Below are positions 1 through 13,065 of a stretch of 64,000 bases of DNA, in pieces. This stretch comes from Cyprinodon diabolis. Its lineage: Eukaryota > Chordata > Actinopteri > Cyprinodontiformes > Cyprinodontidae. The position numbers and the translations under genes are program-made. The stretch is from contig CM060082.1 in NCBI GenBank assembly GCA_030533445.1, positions 36,829,317-36,893,316 on the forward strand. The letters are read 5' to 3'. Numbering within the stretch: position 1 is the first letter of the stretch; every line of letters begins with the position of its first letter. The notes under the pieces were generated by a model. That model was not told the DNA's origin. It did no database searches and saw only the letters and a program-made list of their open reading frames with translations.

Positions 1-154
1 TAAATGTCAAATCATTCTGGCTTAAACATGTATATAAATGTACTCTTTATCAGACCATAGTGTCCCAAAAGTTTGAAAATTTCTATAAAAAAATTTTTAT
101 GCAGGCCAGTTAGTTATGCGTCAGCTTGTACATCTAAATTTGGCCAATCATATA

Positions 155-535
155 TCATCGATCACCTGTCAATAAAATTTTTTCCAGATATAGCATTTTG
201 ATTCGTATGTTACAGCTAATATACGCAACGGTTGAAATAAAATATAAGAATAATTTCTTTTCCCATTGAGTTCTGTCCCAGTGTTCACAGGGATGGACGT
301 CTGTGTCTTCAGCAGGCATAGAGCTAACAGAACTGGCAGCGTTGCGAGGCAAGGGCTCAAACATGTACGGCTGTAAGCCTTCTACACCAAACCAAGCTTC
401 TGCCGCCCTGCGGTCCTCTTTCATAACATCTTCGTCCCCGCTTTCCTCCTCTAAATAAACAATGTATGAAGGTGGAGACTCATCCACGACTTCTGACACT
501 AAACTCTCCTCCTCTTGCATGTTTCCGCTGTCCAT
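155..535 (-). CDS. candidate first coding exon of an unrecognised acidic protein
   Basis: An ATG at 533-535 opens 126 codons on the minus strand. Residues 1-45 are strongly acidic (EEESLVSEV, EEESGDED). A YMFEPL motif sits at residues 57-62 and a Ser-rich stretch follows. Residues after about 94 turn hydrophobic and basic and probably read into an intron. From memory, an acidic leader ending in a Y-x-FEP motif resembles the N-terminus of the P2X7-C-terminus-like proteins that are numerous in teleosts, but the cysteine-rich domain that would confirm this is absent from the window. The exon body is GC-richer than its surroundings, and a GC box and CCAAT box lie 150-180 bp upstream. The exon 3' end is unclear because no strong donor stands out. 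It could also be a chance ORF or a transposon-borne exon. Confidence 0.35.
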   Translation of the reverse strand: MDSGNMQEEESLVSEVVDESPPSYIVYLEEESGDEDVMKEDRRAAEAWFGVEGLQPYMFEPLPRNAASSVSSMPAEDTDVHPCEHWDRTQWEKKLFLYFISTVAYISCNIRIKMLYLEKILLTGDR

Positions 536-571
536 AGCGTTCCTTGACAGTGTCGTTGCTAAGTGCTACTT

Positions 572-600
572 GGTCCCAATGTAATTTCCCATTGGGAACC
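572..600. repeat. short inverted repeat (hairpin)
   Basis: GGTCCCAATG at 572-581 and CATTGGGAACC at 590-600 are complementary apart from one bulged base, with an 8-base loop. It lies just upstream of the candidate exon on the minus strand, so it would fall in its 5' UTR or core promoter. Confidence 0.5.
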
Positions 601-639
601 TACTAGCACTAAGTTGCTAACTGGTTAGCAAGATGCTTC

Positions 640-760
640 CGAGAAACCAGCCACAACCAAACTTGCTTGCGAACCTTCCACCAAAACAATCCCGCCCCCT
701 TGATAAACGACCAATCACATTCACTTTATTAACTCGTGTAAAGTCGTGCACCACAAGAAT
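640..760 (-). promoter_or_regulatory. possible TATA-less promoter for the 155-535 exon
   Basis: A GC box (CCCGCCCCCT, an Sp1-type site read as AGGGGGCGGG on the minus strand) is at 691-700 and a CCAAT box at 711-715, within a GC-richer patch. Both lie 150-180 bp upstream of the minus-strand ATG at 535. No TATA box is evident. The motifs are seen; promoter activity is inferred. Confidence 0.35.
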
Positions 761-3700
761 TTGGAAATGCAATGGTTGGAACGGCTATTTCCCACAACTT
801 TAAAGATGTTTCGCTTCCCAGCCAGGAAGCTTTCTCAATTCAAACTGTCTGGAGTAGTATGCATCTCCAGGCTTTATAGATTAGCACAACAAAGGCCTTG
901 TTTTGGCTTAGAAAGCATGTAAACTGAACCAAAACAGGTCCACCACTTTTTAATGGGGAGTCACTCGGGTCGTTATTGGCCTGGCTTACAGGCGCAATGT
1001 TTTGACCTTCTGCATGATGATGAGGATTGTGGTGATAGTGGGAAGGAATCAATTCTTGATTATATGCATTGCTTATGACCAGAAATCTTCAGAAAACAGA
1101 CAGATTGATCTTTTTATAGTTATTAAAAGGAATACAATGCATTTGCAAAGCATATTGACTAGGTTTAGGTTTTGTTTACCTGTGTTTATTTATCATTCAG
1201 TTAGTCATTTTCTCACCTTTCCTGTACTTCATTCAGGTAATTACAATCCCCAGTTCCTTGCTGCAGTTATCATTCTCCCAGTATTGAAGCTCAGGTTCCA
1301 ACAATGTGTCACTGGATTCTCTGGCTGCTCCTCATGTTTCCAGGTGTTTTTCTCTGTGTTTCACTTTGTCTGCTGTCATTTCATTGAATAAATCACCTCT
1401 AAATGATCACGCCTGCCTCCTCCTTTGCTTGACCAAAGACTGAAGTAGCCCTTTTTCCAGCCAGCTAGACAACTGCAGTACATATTAGATGAAATAATCC
1501 AGGCCTCTTTGAAGCTTTCTCTGTTGTAGTCAGAAATTAAGGACTTCAAACTTTTTACAACCTGGGTATACCTTGGTGACTGGGCCATGTGGTAATGCCT
1601 AAGGCAGATAAAAGGTTTAGAGGACGGGGGAAGCCAAGGTCCTGCGAAGTTCAACGCCTACGGAGTCGAGGGGTGAAACAAAGTTCCCATCATCGCTTCT
1701 GAGAAGTCGCTTTAGGGATTTGCAAGCTTTTTTTGTGCTAAAAGTTGTGCCCCCTTACTTACTCCCTGATCTCCAGCGTGCTCATAATCTCCACCATCCG
1801 GTTCCTTGGCAATGACACCCAACAACTGGCTTCCTGTTGGCTTCTTCCCTCCCACACACATGCACACCTACACACCGCTATATACCTGAATTCTCATTTA
1901 GCTTAGCCAGCACGCAAAGTTGAAGAACAGGTGGTAATCTGAGTAATCATGGGTTCATGGAGAGATAAAGAAAGCTTTTGCTTACCAGGTGTAGGCTGAT
2001 GCTGAGGATTGTCCAAGCAAATGAAGCGCTTCCAAGGGAATTCTGGAAAACTAACTTCAAGTCACGAGCATCAGTTGTGCTGTTAGGGATTAGACAGCGA
2101 TGGGGATTAGGAGAAATTGTTTTTAGCTCCGATCTGCATCCCCATTGAAATCAAAATTATGGAAACACTGTAAGCATTAAGAAATATGTATCTGGCTCTC
2201 AGGCCATATTTGTTTACTCCCCCTCTGCTATTATTAGTGGCAGGAGTGACCGGCTTATCTGACCTTTGATGCTTCACAAATGAGATTAATTAGAAGGAAA
2301 CATGAGGGATTTGGTTGTGTTTACATCTGGAGGCTCTGCAGGGCCTCCAAACGATCAACTGCCTTGACCCACATCACCCCCCACCCCCCCAAGTAGTGTT
2401 CAAACACAAAGCAAAGTTAGCGCATTTCTACATATATTTGAGATGAGCAGCAACTACATGTCCACATCCTTCCTGTGGGTTCCAACAACAGTCAGAATTG
2501 TCTATGAGTCACTGACAGAAAATATGACATGAAACCTGCAGCTTTAGGTTTCATTTGTCTTTATGAACAGTTTCAAAGAGGAAGAATACCATTTTTTTTT
2601 TCTTTAGGGTGCAGTTATCCGCTTTGTCCAACACGGGAGTGTGTGAGGTTGCTTGCAGGTGGACACTTTATTGACTGGCTCAGTAGATTTATTTTTTATG
2701 GAGAGGAGAAGCGCGTTTAAAGTCACAAAGCAGGAACTTTTTTTTTTTTCTTTTTTAATCCAGTCCTGGGATTTTCTTTACAAGATGTGACACAGCAAAC
2801 AGTGCTCACCTGTGTACTTTGTTCAATCATACCTCCAGGCCGATGAGTGTATGTGTAAATAAAAGCCAGCAACGGAAAGTTTTTATTTTGCTTTTATTTC
2901 AAGGAAATCAATCCGTTTATGACGTGTTTAAAAGTGCAACATACAGTCACCTGGAATTATCTCATGTGGAAAAATGATCTGAGACAGAATAAGTTGAAAG
3001 GTGTGGAGGATTTCTACAAATATACTTAAATATATAAGTATTATTACTTATTATAATGTGTAATATGGAAGTGAATTATAAAGAATACAGCGATTGTGAA
3101 AGTAAAATTTATTTACATTTACTTTCCATGAATTTTATGCTTGTTTAACTGTAAAAAAATAATAAAAAATTTACATAAAATTTTACCAATGCATTTTTTT
3201 TTTGAAGAATTTTTCTTTAAATACACCTTTTCAAGCATATTTCCAGTTAGGTGTATTTATACAACATCTGGGCTGTAATTCCCCATCTGCTCTTTAAGAT
3301 CACTAGTTATTATTTACTGTAGTTATTATTCATTTAGGGCTATTCTCTCCTTTCCATTTGCACTAGAAAAATAGTGGAGCTTATATTGAAATTGATGTAT
3401 ATAAAAAGTAGGCAATACTTTGTACAAATGACTGACTTAAATAGTTTTTATTATGTTTAAAGGTCCTTAAACTTGAGGTTGGGACCCCACTTCAGATGTT
3501 GATTAATAAATGAAAAGTTTAGGGAAGTTTTAAGGATATCTCCAACAAAATAAAATCTATATATTTGAAATAAAAGCAACATATTTGTGGTTTTTCCAGG
3601 AAAAAAAACTCAGTTTAACTGACTCACTGCTAATGCTTGTATATTTAAACTATAGTTATGGTCAAAATTCTTCCCCTCCATTATTTTTATATCTCAGATC

Positions 3701-3930
3701 ATATAAAAAGTTGATAAAAATCATGATTCTACCCTGACTGGTTTCACAAAAAACAAGCACATTTAAAATAAATAAAAAAACCTTGGGCTGGATTATGCTG
3801 TTTGAACTTGTTGTCATAGAAATGTCTTTGTAGTTTCTATTTGTTTATTTGGTTTTACCTTTTAGAATTTATTTACATAAATTAAACACCGAAATGAAAA
3901 AAAAAAAGCAGAGACGCTGTGAGTAAGTAA
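760..3930. other. unique AT-rich sequence, no gene seen
   Basis: Short reading frames here (for example 63 to 129 codons) show no recognisable domain or biased composition. The stretch 2190-2340 is balanced in composition and carries a nuclear-receptor-type TGACCTTTGA half-site and a homeodomain-type GATTAATTAG, so it could be a regulatory island. Otherwise only homopolymer runs are visible. Confidence 0.5.
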
Positions 3931-3940
3931 TTAAAATTAC

Positions 3941-3990
3941 GTAATTTCCCTCTGGGATTATTAAAGTATTTCTCATTCAGATTCTGAGTG
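3941..3990 (+). repeat. LINE 3'-tail-like fragment
   Basis: The sequence has the form AATTTCCCTCTGGGATTATTAAAGTATTTCTCATTC, written here only by its parts: AATTTCCC, TGGGATTA and AAAGTATTTCT. This resembles the 3' tail of fish L2/Rex-type retroposons. A near-identical fragment occurs at 36979-37020. No reverse transcriptase is present. Confidence 0.4.
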
Positions 3991-5532
<1,542 letters not shown>

Positions 5533-5647
5533 GTTACAACCAAGCAAGATTCCTGGCTCTCACAGACCTGTAACTTCTTCTGTAAGAGGCTCCTCTGTCC
5601 TCCACTCGTTACCTTCATTAATGGCACCTGCTTGAACCCGTTATCAG

Positions 5648-5655
5648 TATAAAAG
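5648..5655 (+). promoter_or_regulatory. TATA box of the Tc1-like transposase
   Basis: TATAAAAG lies 44 bp upstream of the transposase ATG at 5699, inside the element and outside the TIR, where Tc1-like elements carry their own promoter. Confidence 0.6.
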
Positions 5656-5698
5656 ACACCTGTCCACAACCTCAAACAGTCACACTCTAAACTCCACC

Positions 5699-6720
5699 AT
5701 GGCCAAAACTAGAGAGCTGTCAAAGGACACCCGAAACAAAATTATAGACCTGCACCAGGCTGGGAAGTCTGAATCTGCAATAGGTAAACAGCTTGGTGTG
5801 AAGAAATCAACTGTGGGATCAATTATTAGAAAATGGAAAACATACAACACCACTGATAATCTTCCTCGATCTGGGGCTCCACGCAAGATCTCACCCCGTG
5901 GGGTCAAAATGATCACAAGAACGGTGAGTAAAAATCCCAGAACCACACGGGGGGACCTAGTGAATGACCTGCAGAGAGCTGGGACCAAAGTAACAAAGGC
6001 TACCATCAGTAACACACTACGCCGCCAGGGACTCAAATCCTGCAGTGCCAGATGTGTCCCCCTGCTTAAGCCAGTACATGTCAAGGCCCGTCTCAAGTTT
6101 GCTAGAGAGCATTTGGATGATCCAGACGATGACTGGGAGAATATCATATGGTCAGATGAAACCAAAATAGAACTTTTTGGTAAAAACTCTACTCGTCGTG
6201 TTTGGAGGAGAGAGAATGCTGAGTTCACCCAAAGAACACCATACCTACAGTGAAGCATAGGGGTGGAAACATCATGCTTTGGGGCTGTTTTTCTGCTAAG
6301 GGACCAGGACGACTGATCCGTGTGAAGGAAAGAATGAATGGGGCCATGTATCGTCAAATTTTGAGTGAAAACCTCCTTCCATCAGCATGGGCATTGAAGA
6401 TGAAACGTGGCTGGGTCTTTCAGCATGACAATGATCCCAAACACACCGCCCGGGTAACGAAGGAGTGGCTTCATAAGAAGCATTTCAAGGTCCTGGAGTG
6501 GCCTAGCCAGTCTCCAGATCTCAACCCCATAGAAAATCTTTGGAGGGAGTTGAAAGTCTGTGTTGCCCAGCGACAGCCCCAGAACATCACTGCTCTAGAG
6601 GAGATCTGCATGGAGGAATGGAACAAAATACCAGCAACAGTGTGTGAAAACCTTGTGAAGACTTACAGAAAACGTTTGATCTCTGTCATTGCCAACAAAG
6701 GGTATATAACAAAGTATTGA
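5699..6720 (+). pseudogene. Tc1-like transposase (DD34E), one frameshift
   Basis: This is the cut-and-paste transposase that binds the element's TIRs and inserts at TA. The ATG is in a CCACCATGG context. The first frame (5699-6253, 184 codons) has the paired-like helix-turn-helix DNA-binding region (residues about 5-50), the SGAPRK linker motif at 58-63, a second HTH to about 120, and the first catalytic Asp at 153 in IIWSDETK. One base is missing around 6222-6230, so the frame hits a stop at 6251. The remainder continues in the next frame (6250-6720) from [14 protein letters not shown]. It supplies the second Asp in QHDNDPKH and the catalytic Glu in NPIENLW, with 34 residues between them. 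The end at ANKGYITKY is the family's normal C-terminus, giving about 340 residues in total. Apart from the frameshift it looks well preserved. Sequencing or assembly error is a real alternative to a true lesion. Confidence 0.93.
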
Positions 6721-6737
6721 GATGAACTCTTGTTATT

Positions 6738-6937
6738 GACCAAATACTTATTTTCCACCATATTTTGCAAATAAATTCTTTAAAAATCAGACAATGTGAT
6801 TTTCTGGATTTTTTTTTTCTCATTTTGTCTCTCATAGTTGAGGTATATCTATGATGAAAATTACCGGCCTCTCTCATCTTTTTAAGTGGGAGAACTTGCA
6901 CTACCGGTGGCTGACTAAATACTTTTTTGCCCCACTG
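6738..6937 (-). repeat. right terminal inverted repeat of the Tc1-like element
   Basis: Reverse complement of 5333-5532 with only a few differences. It also carries an AATAAA hexamer at 6770-6775, 50 bp after the transposase stop, which could serve as its poly-A signal. Confidence 0.93.
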
Positions 6938-6945
6938 TATATATA

Positions 6946-6977
<32 letters not shown>

Positions 6978-7036
6978 CATACGTATATGTATATATATTT
7001 ATATATACATATATATATATATAATATATATATATA
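6938..7036. repeat. TA microsatellite, right half of the interrupted array
   Basis: Imperfect TA with CATA and GTATA interruptions. It is the continuation of the 4804-5332 array across the Tc1 insertion. Confidence 0.9.
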
Positions 7037-7057
7037 TATGTTGCTTTTGCAACATAC

Positions 7058-7128
<71 letters not shown>

Positions 7129-7151
7129 ATGTATGTTGCAAAAGCAACATA
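7037..7151. repeat. palindrome with nested hairpins around a TA tract
   Basis: A 25 bp arm at 7037-7061 is the exact reverse complement of 7127-7151. The 65 bp between them is TA repeat. Each arm contains its own small hairpin, TGTTGC TTTT GCAACA on the left and the complementary form on the right. It could be a very small fold-back element or a microsatellite-associated repeat. I do not recognise the family. Confidence 0.85.
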
Positions 7152-7675
7152 CATTTTTTAAATTAATCAAATTAATTTCATTTTTTTACACACATAACAA
7201 ACGGGAAATTGAAATGAAGATAAAGCATTTGGAGAAGGCTATATTAAGTTTTATTTTAAGCATGTGCATAATAGATTTATTTTTATTTTTATGTGGTATA
7301 AAAAATTTTGACTCTTGTCCAGACAAATCAAACTGTAACTAATGTTCACATTCATATTTTTACGCATCTAGTTTGCATAAGTTTTCCATTCGATTTTACA
7401 TGCGCTTATTAAGTCTATAGTGCATTCTTTATTTCAGCTGGATGAATAGTGGGAAACGGTCAGATATCAGTGAGAGTGCCTTTTGGAACAGATTCAGTAC
7501 ATTGGTTATTGCCTGGCCGCCTTTATAAACATTTCCTGGCTGCGCCTCTGCATTTAAGATAAAAAAAATGTCCTTTTGTCAATATGCTCTATTCAAATCT
7601 CCTCAAATGGAAAAGTCTGACTTGCACCTGGTTTAATTTCACAAAAAGACTTTTTTAAGTAACCTTTTGCTATCT
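7152..7675. other. unique AT-rich sequence, no gene seen
   Basis: No reading frame with recognisable features and no repeat structure. Confidence 0.5.
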
Positions 7676-7745
7676 GATTATTAATCGATTAATCTAAAAA
7701 ATAGAATAATTGATTTGCAAAACAATTGTCAGTTGTAGCCCTGAT
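7676..7745. repeat. possible hAT-type terminal relic
   Basis: ATTAATCGATTAATC followed by GTTGTAGCCCTGA resembles the common vertebrate hAT terminus TAGGGCTGCAAC in antisense next to AATCGATTAA subterminal repeats. It is short and degraded. Confidence 0.3.
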
Positions 7746-8990
7746 ATATTTTAACCTTAAACGCTGCCTTTAAAACAGATCTGAAGCATAAACACCTTTG
7801 GTGTAAATTTATCCACATTGAGCAGGAAGTTCTCTTTCTTCTCACAGCATCATGCAATGTAGGGTGAGAAAATGGAAAAGACACATTCACCTCTATAGAA
7901 AAGAATATAAATATACAACAGTAACATTATTAACAGGTGATGTCAATCAACTGTATGCAGAGTAGATACAAAATTAGTTTCCTTGAGCTGTTATCTGCTT
8001 GCTGAGCTATAATAAAAGAGGAATAGAAACACCACAGAGCCCACAGACTCACGCCAGACGAGCACTCTGTGACGTCAGCAAATAGACAGGAGACGGTTTT
8101 GTAACCAACCCGACAAAGGAAGGGGGAAATAAGACACAACAGTCAGTTTAATTTTTTTATTCTATCAACCGCTAATTTAAAAGAATTTCACAGAGGTAAG
8201 CCACCGGTTCGCCATGCTTTTTAGTTCATTCTTCCCATATCAGGTCTGTATCATATTTGGTCATGACTACTTGTTCTCCTAAAGCGGGAAGTGCAGCAGC
8301 GTGACAACTGCCTCTGAATGGAGTCTTTTTGCTCAGGGGTGGAACTGTGGATCAGGTCAGATCATAGACAGACTTTTGTGTTTGCTAAACTCTCAGTGAC
8401 CCCCTCCTTTTTCCTTCCTTAAGACACAGTCAAGATGGTCAGGCGGAATCCAAGATGTATCAGCACGATAGTGAACGAAGTGTAAAGGTTCAGCCCCAGA
8501 GAGGTCGCACTGTGGTCAGTTTATTGTTTCTGAAACTGAATTCCTGCACTCTACATCCAAATGTTTTTTCATTCTGAAATATGGTAATTAAATTACTCAG
8601 GAAGGCCTTTAAGTTAGATCCACTGATTGCAATGCATATTTATTCTTAAACGGAGCACAGTGGGGCACGTTCATATAGTTCGTTTTTTAATCATTTATCA
8701 GATTTAATTAAGACACAGTTTTCACAAGTGACTTTAAATTTTGTAGAGCACACCGAGGAGAAAGTATCTTTTTCCGGTGTCCTATAAGCTTTCAAAAATA
8801 TTTCTTTATTTATTTACTTAACCATATGTTCATTAATTAGATATACAGATAGCTGCCTAAAATATATACACCAAAAGAAAGTTTGCAAAAGAAAATGATT
8901 AATAGTTTTTAACCAACACAAAGTGAACTGTTAGTCGGATATTTGTATGGATATTTACTTTATTCAGATACCCCTAAACAGAACCCTTTT
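7746..8990. other. unique sequence, no gene seen
   Basis: Ordinary AT-rich non-coding sequence. Short frames near 7930-8139 show no domain. Confidence 0.5.
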
Positions 8991-8999
8991 AAAAACAAT

Positions 9000-9310
9000 T
9001 ACTTGCTTTTTAAAAATGATGCAAACCACTTTGTAGCCAAAAAGTAACAGTGTACATCACCCTGAACACCCCTTTCCTTCAGTAAAACAGGGTGATGGTG
9101 GCATCATGCTGCGGGGATTCTGTCCTTCAGTCTCTTGGCGTCCAAAGATGCCTGAGCCAAATTACCTTCTGGTGTAACTGCAAGGAAAAGTGGTTCTGTG
9201 TTGTATTGATTCAGAGAGGTTAAATATAAATGTGCACCGCACTTTTCAGATTTTTTTGTTGTATATTGAAAACCATTCATCCTATTTCTTCCTTTTTAGA
9301 GGTATACAGT
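9000..9310 (+). mobile_element. degraded Tc1-like relic, internally deleted
   Basis: TGTACATCACCCTGAACACC, then GTAAAACAGGGTGATGGTGG and CATCATGCTGCGGGG, correspond to the transposase segment around VKHGGGSIMLWG. About 100 bp later, TTGATTCAGAGAGGTTAAAT and CCGCACTTTTCAGATTTTT match what I remember as the 3' end of the same fish Tc1 relic family. The intervening catalytic region is deleted. The same family appears at 28338-29200 and at 63697-64000. Confidence 0.6.
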
Positions 9311-10289
9311 ACTAAATTCTGTTTTCATTCACACTGATATGTTTGTGAATAAAACAATTATTACTTTAAAGATATTTTAATGGTGACAAGAGAAGTATCT
9401 TAAATTCGTGCACAGTTTGAACTGTCTTTCTTTTTTTACTCTCACTGGCTTCTAAATTTAGTTAAAAACACCACCATTGAGAAAAAACTATTCACCTTTT
9501 TTTAATCATTGTAATAGAATCTGAATTTATTTGATTGTTTCATTAGAACTATTTTGCTTTGGTTTGTGGCACAGGGATCATAAGCTCTGCGGGTGTGACT
9601 GAACTCTTTTGCTTGCTTTCACATTTAATAATGTAGTCCTTTATAACTTCGATATCAACATGTGTTGCTTTAGCCTGTGCCTCTGTCAGACTGAACTCTT
9701 AAACTTTGTGTTTCACTGATCTTTTGAATTTTCCATCTGTCCCTACTGCTTGATCCACTTAGGGAGTCAAAGAGATGAGAATCATTTGGAATCGTCGAAT
9801 CTTGATTTGGTGGCAAGTATCAATTTGATATACTATTTACAATGTGAACGGTTGTTTGAACACCTCATTGCACCAGCAAAGGCCCACAATCCCAAACAGC
9901 CCGAGCAGCTGTTAACGATGCTGGTGGTAAACAATCAACCGTTTTTATTACTACATTGTCATTACTTGAGCCTGTCTGTTTGTTGCATCGAAACCTGTTT
10001 AGGAAAATCACCTTCCATCACAGTTAACTCTCAAAAACAGTGCGTGATCAGGCTTTCCTCTTCCTCTTTCCCTCCACATGCAATGTCTGTAAAGTCTGGG
10101 GGACATATTCTGTATAGTACAGCTCAAAACCTGTGACAATACTTTCTTATGCTTCATTATTCAGGCTCAAGTCTTTATAGACTGCATGACTGGGACAAGT
10201 TTCTATGCTGGAATCCCTTCCTGACGCAACTGGGTTTAACGAAGCCCAAGTCCCCTATATTAAAAACACCCTGCACCACAAAGAGACTC
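9311..10289. other. unique sequence, no gene seen
   Basis: A 128-codon frame at 9750-10136 has unbiased composition and no domain. At 10205-10235 CTGGAATCCCTTCCTGACGC resembles a common fish dispersed repeat but is too short to assign. Confidence 0.45.
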
Positions 10290-10297
10290 CATACTTG

Positions 10298-10997
10298 CAG
10301 AGATGTCAAGTAATGAAGTTCAAATACTCCGTTACTGTACTTAAGTACACTTTTTAGGTATCTATACTTTACTCCATTACTTATTTTAATTCCTACAAGT
10401 ATCTGTACTTTCTATTCCTTACATTTTTAAAACAAACGTTACTCGTTACTCTTGGCTTCGGTTTAATGTTTATAAATATTTATTTCACGTCATGTGTGCC
10501 ATCCAATGTAGATCATTGGCACCATCCACATCTAGTGAATATTAGTGTGATTGTATGAGTCATATAACGCAAACACTCATTGGTTAAATATTGGAAATCA
10601 TCAGCAGCAAGCAGGTGTTCTTTAAACTGCAAACACGAATTGTCTACGCCATGCTACGATGTCGGATTCATGTTGAAATGTCTGAAAGGTGGAACACAGG
10701 CGAGAGCGTATCGGGAGATGGAGACCAACAAGACCTCCCTCATCTTTGGCCCTATCTCAAAGAATTTATAGAAATAGTCGAAAAATTTAGCTTTCAATTC
10801 ATATAGTGGCATCTGGCTGTTTTTTTTAAAGGTTACTTTATACTTTAAAACTTTAAGTAGTTTTTGGAGCACATACTTTTTCACTTTTACTTGAGTAAAG
10901 AGGTCAAGTTGATACTTCAATGTTTACCAGAGTGTTTTTAAACTGCAGTATCTAAACTTTTACTTAAGTAACAAAAGTGTGTACTTACTTACCACTG
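10298..10997 (+). mobile_element. non-autonomous hAT-like element, copy 1
   Basis: The 700 bp element starts CAGAGATGTCAAGTAATGAA and ends TACCACTG, so the termini pair as CAG(A/T)G-type hAT ends. Flanking 8-mers CATACTTG (10290-10297) and CTTATTTG (10998-11005) match at 6 of 8 positions, a decayed target duplication. ACTTAAGTA motifs are repeated near both ends. The core around 10650-10800 corresponds to the short transposase-like frame of copy 2, but the start is frameshifted by an 8-base loss relative to that copy. Confidence 0.8.
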
Positions 10998-11005
10998 CTT
11001 ATTTG

Positions 11006-12549
11006 CGATAATGATGATTATTTGATATCAGTACAGAGGGGAGAGGAAAGAAGCAATTGTTAAAAGAAGTCCACAGGTGTCAACCACCTGTCCTGGAGTG
11101 CAAGTATCTTAGGAGTTTTAAAAGTAATTTTTAAATCTTTGTTTAGGGAAGGTGAGATTAGCTGATGTGCAGCTGCCAGTTTTCTCTCAGGCAATATTTT
11201 TTTCATTTATTGATCAACTAGGGCACCCGGGTAACTTGTTACTGATTATATATGAAACGCAGACGTTTTTGTACTGTTGAATTTAAATCAGCACACATCT
11301 GCTTTGCTTCTCAATTTGGTTAGTTAGTTTCGTTTGAATATGATACTTTTCCTCTTGTTGATGTTAGATTTGCAAATTTAAAAAAGTTCTGTCAGCTGGC
11401 TCGGTAAAAAGTATGTTTCTACTGGAGGTGAAGCAGCCTTTAAAAAAGAAATCATAGTTATCTTTATTGCTCTAGTTTTAACCTGTGTGTCTTCCCTCCC
11501 CTTTTTGTGTGCTCTCTCAGAATGATCAACTGCACAATAGTTTAGGTCTTGTACAAAAGATTAGCAAAGCTAATCCCTTGTATGTGCTTAGAAGCTTGCC
11601 AGTCTAGTTAAATCAAGGAATGACACTGGCTTTGCTGGGGCTTCTTTCTAACCATAGACATTGAATTAACTTAAATGGAGCAGGACTCTTAATGGGGATG
11701 GGTGGGGGCCCGGCAGAGCCCCTTGAGATCATAGAGGCCATAAGTGAATTACTGAGATCAGTGCTGCAGAGGGGGGGGGCATTAGACTCCAAACTATAAC
11801 AGCTACAGGCAGCCACGCAGCAGTGGGTGGCATGTTTGTCTGCAAACAGTCGAGTATAGTGTGTGTTTCGAGTGCAAGCAAGTATGAATAGACAGCCGGG
11901 GACTCCTGCAGAGGGAGCAGGAGCCTTTGTTGGTCCAACACTATTGTTGGAAGCTGTCGTGTGTAATTAGTGTCACAGCTACCGCTTAGTGCGGCACTCC
12001 GCCTCAGCGAGGGAAGCGCAGAGGGATAAGGAGGGAAGGAACAAGCTCACCAAAGCCCCTGGAGATTAATTTGATCATTATATTATGGTGACACTTCCAC
12101 AGTGCAGCAATGCTACTAAACATGCTGACATTTCCCAGCTGCTGTTTAAAATTGCGTATTCAGTTCACACAATCACAAATCTTACATGCTGCTATAAAGA
12201 GAAATGCCTTTGATTGAAGAGCAAATATGCCATTGTTTTGTCCTCTGTGGTTTATACAAACACATAATTTCAATAAAGCATAAACCCAGATGCTCCTCTT
12301 ATGGATTATATCCTATTATTCTTAGAATGTACATTATTGTCTCTTTACAATAAAGATATTGTTGGTCTTTTCTCGAATATGGAGCATGGTTAATAGACTT
12401 AGCTTTCACCAATCTAATATTAAAAGCCTATTTAATGGGTGATTAAAAGGACCTTTATATATGAAAATGGATTTTAGCCTCTAAATATTTAGTACATTTC
12501 TAATTGATTTGACTGTATTTTGAATCAATACCGATGTTGTCTTACTGAA
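11006..12549. other. unique sequence, no gene seen
   Basis: Short frames at 11613-11941 lack recognisable features. The stretch 12050-12280 is balanced, repeat-free sequence. Nothing else is visible. Confidence 0.5.
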
Positions 12550-13065
12550 TATATAGATAGATATAGATTGATATAGATAGATATATAGATATATATATAT
12601 AGATAAATAGATAGATGTAGATAGATAGATATTGATAAATAGATAGATATAGATAGATAGATATTGATAAATAGATATAGATAAATGATAGATATAGATA
12701 GATAGATTGATATAGATGGATATAGATTGATATAGATAAATAGATAGAGAAATAGATAGATAGAGATAGATATTGATAAATAGATAGATAGACATAGATA
12801 AATAGATATAGATAAATAGATAGATATAGATAGATAGATTGATATAGATAGATATAGATATAGATAGAGAAATAGATATAAATAGATAGATAGATAGATA
12901 TAGATAGATAGATTACAATAGATAGAGAAATAGATAGAGTGATAGATATAGATAAATGGATAGATAGATAGATCGATATAGATAGATATAGATAAATTAA
13001 TATAGATAGATAGATAGATAGATCGATATAGATAGATACAGATAGATAGATAGATAGATTGATAT
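12550..13065. repeat. imperfect GATA (TAGA) tetranucleotide array
   Basis: About 515 bp of GATA units are interspersed with GATATA and AAATAGATAGA variants. A Bkm-type simple repeat; a compound GACA/GATA array occurs at 48268-48396. The LSIYLSIY frame on the minus strand is an artefact. Confidence 0.96.

Noticed and set aside
1376..1654. 92-codon minus-strand frame (MAQSPRYTQVVKSLKSL...)
   Set aside because: Looks protein-like by eye but matches no family I know and lacks clear splice context; not enough to call.
5680..6357. 225-codon minus-strand frame
   Set aside because: Antisense shadow of the well-supported Tc1-like transposase.
12481..12795. 104-codon frame of LSIYLSIY repeats
   Set aside because: Translation of the GATA array.
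12550..13065. Regularly spaced repeats suggestive of a CRISPR-like array
   Set aside because: Tetranucleotide microsatellite without unique spacers, in a vertebrate genome.
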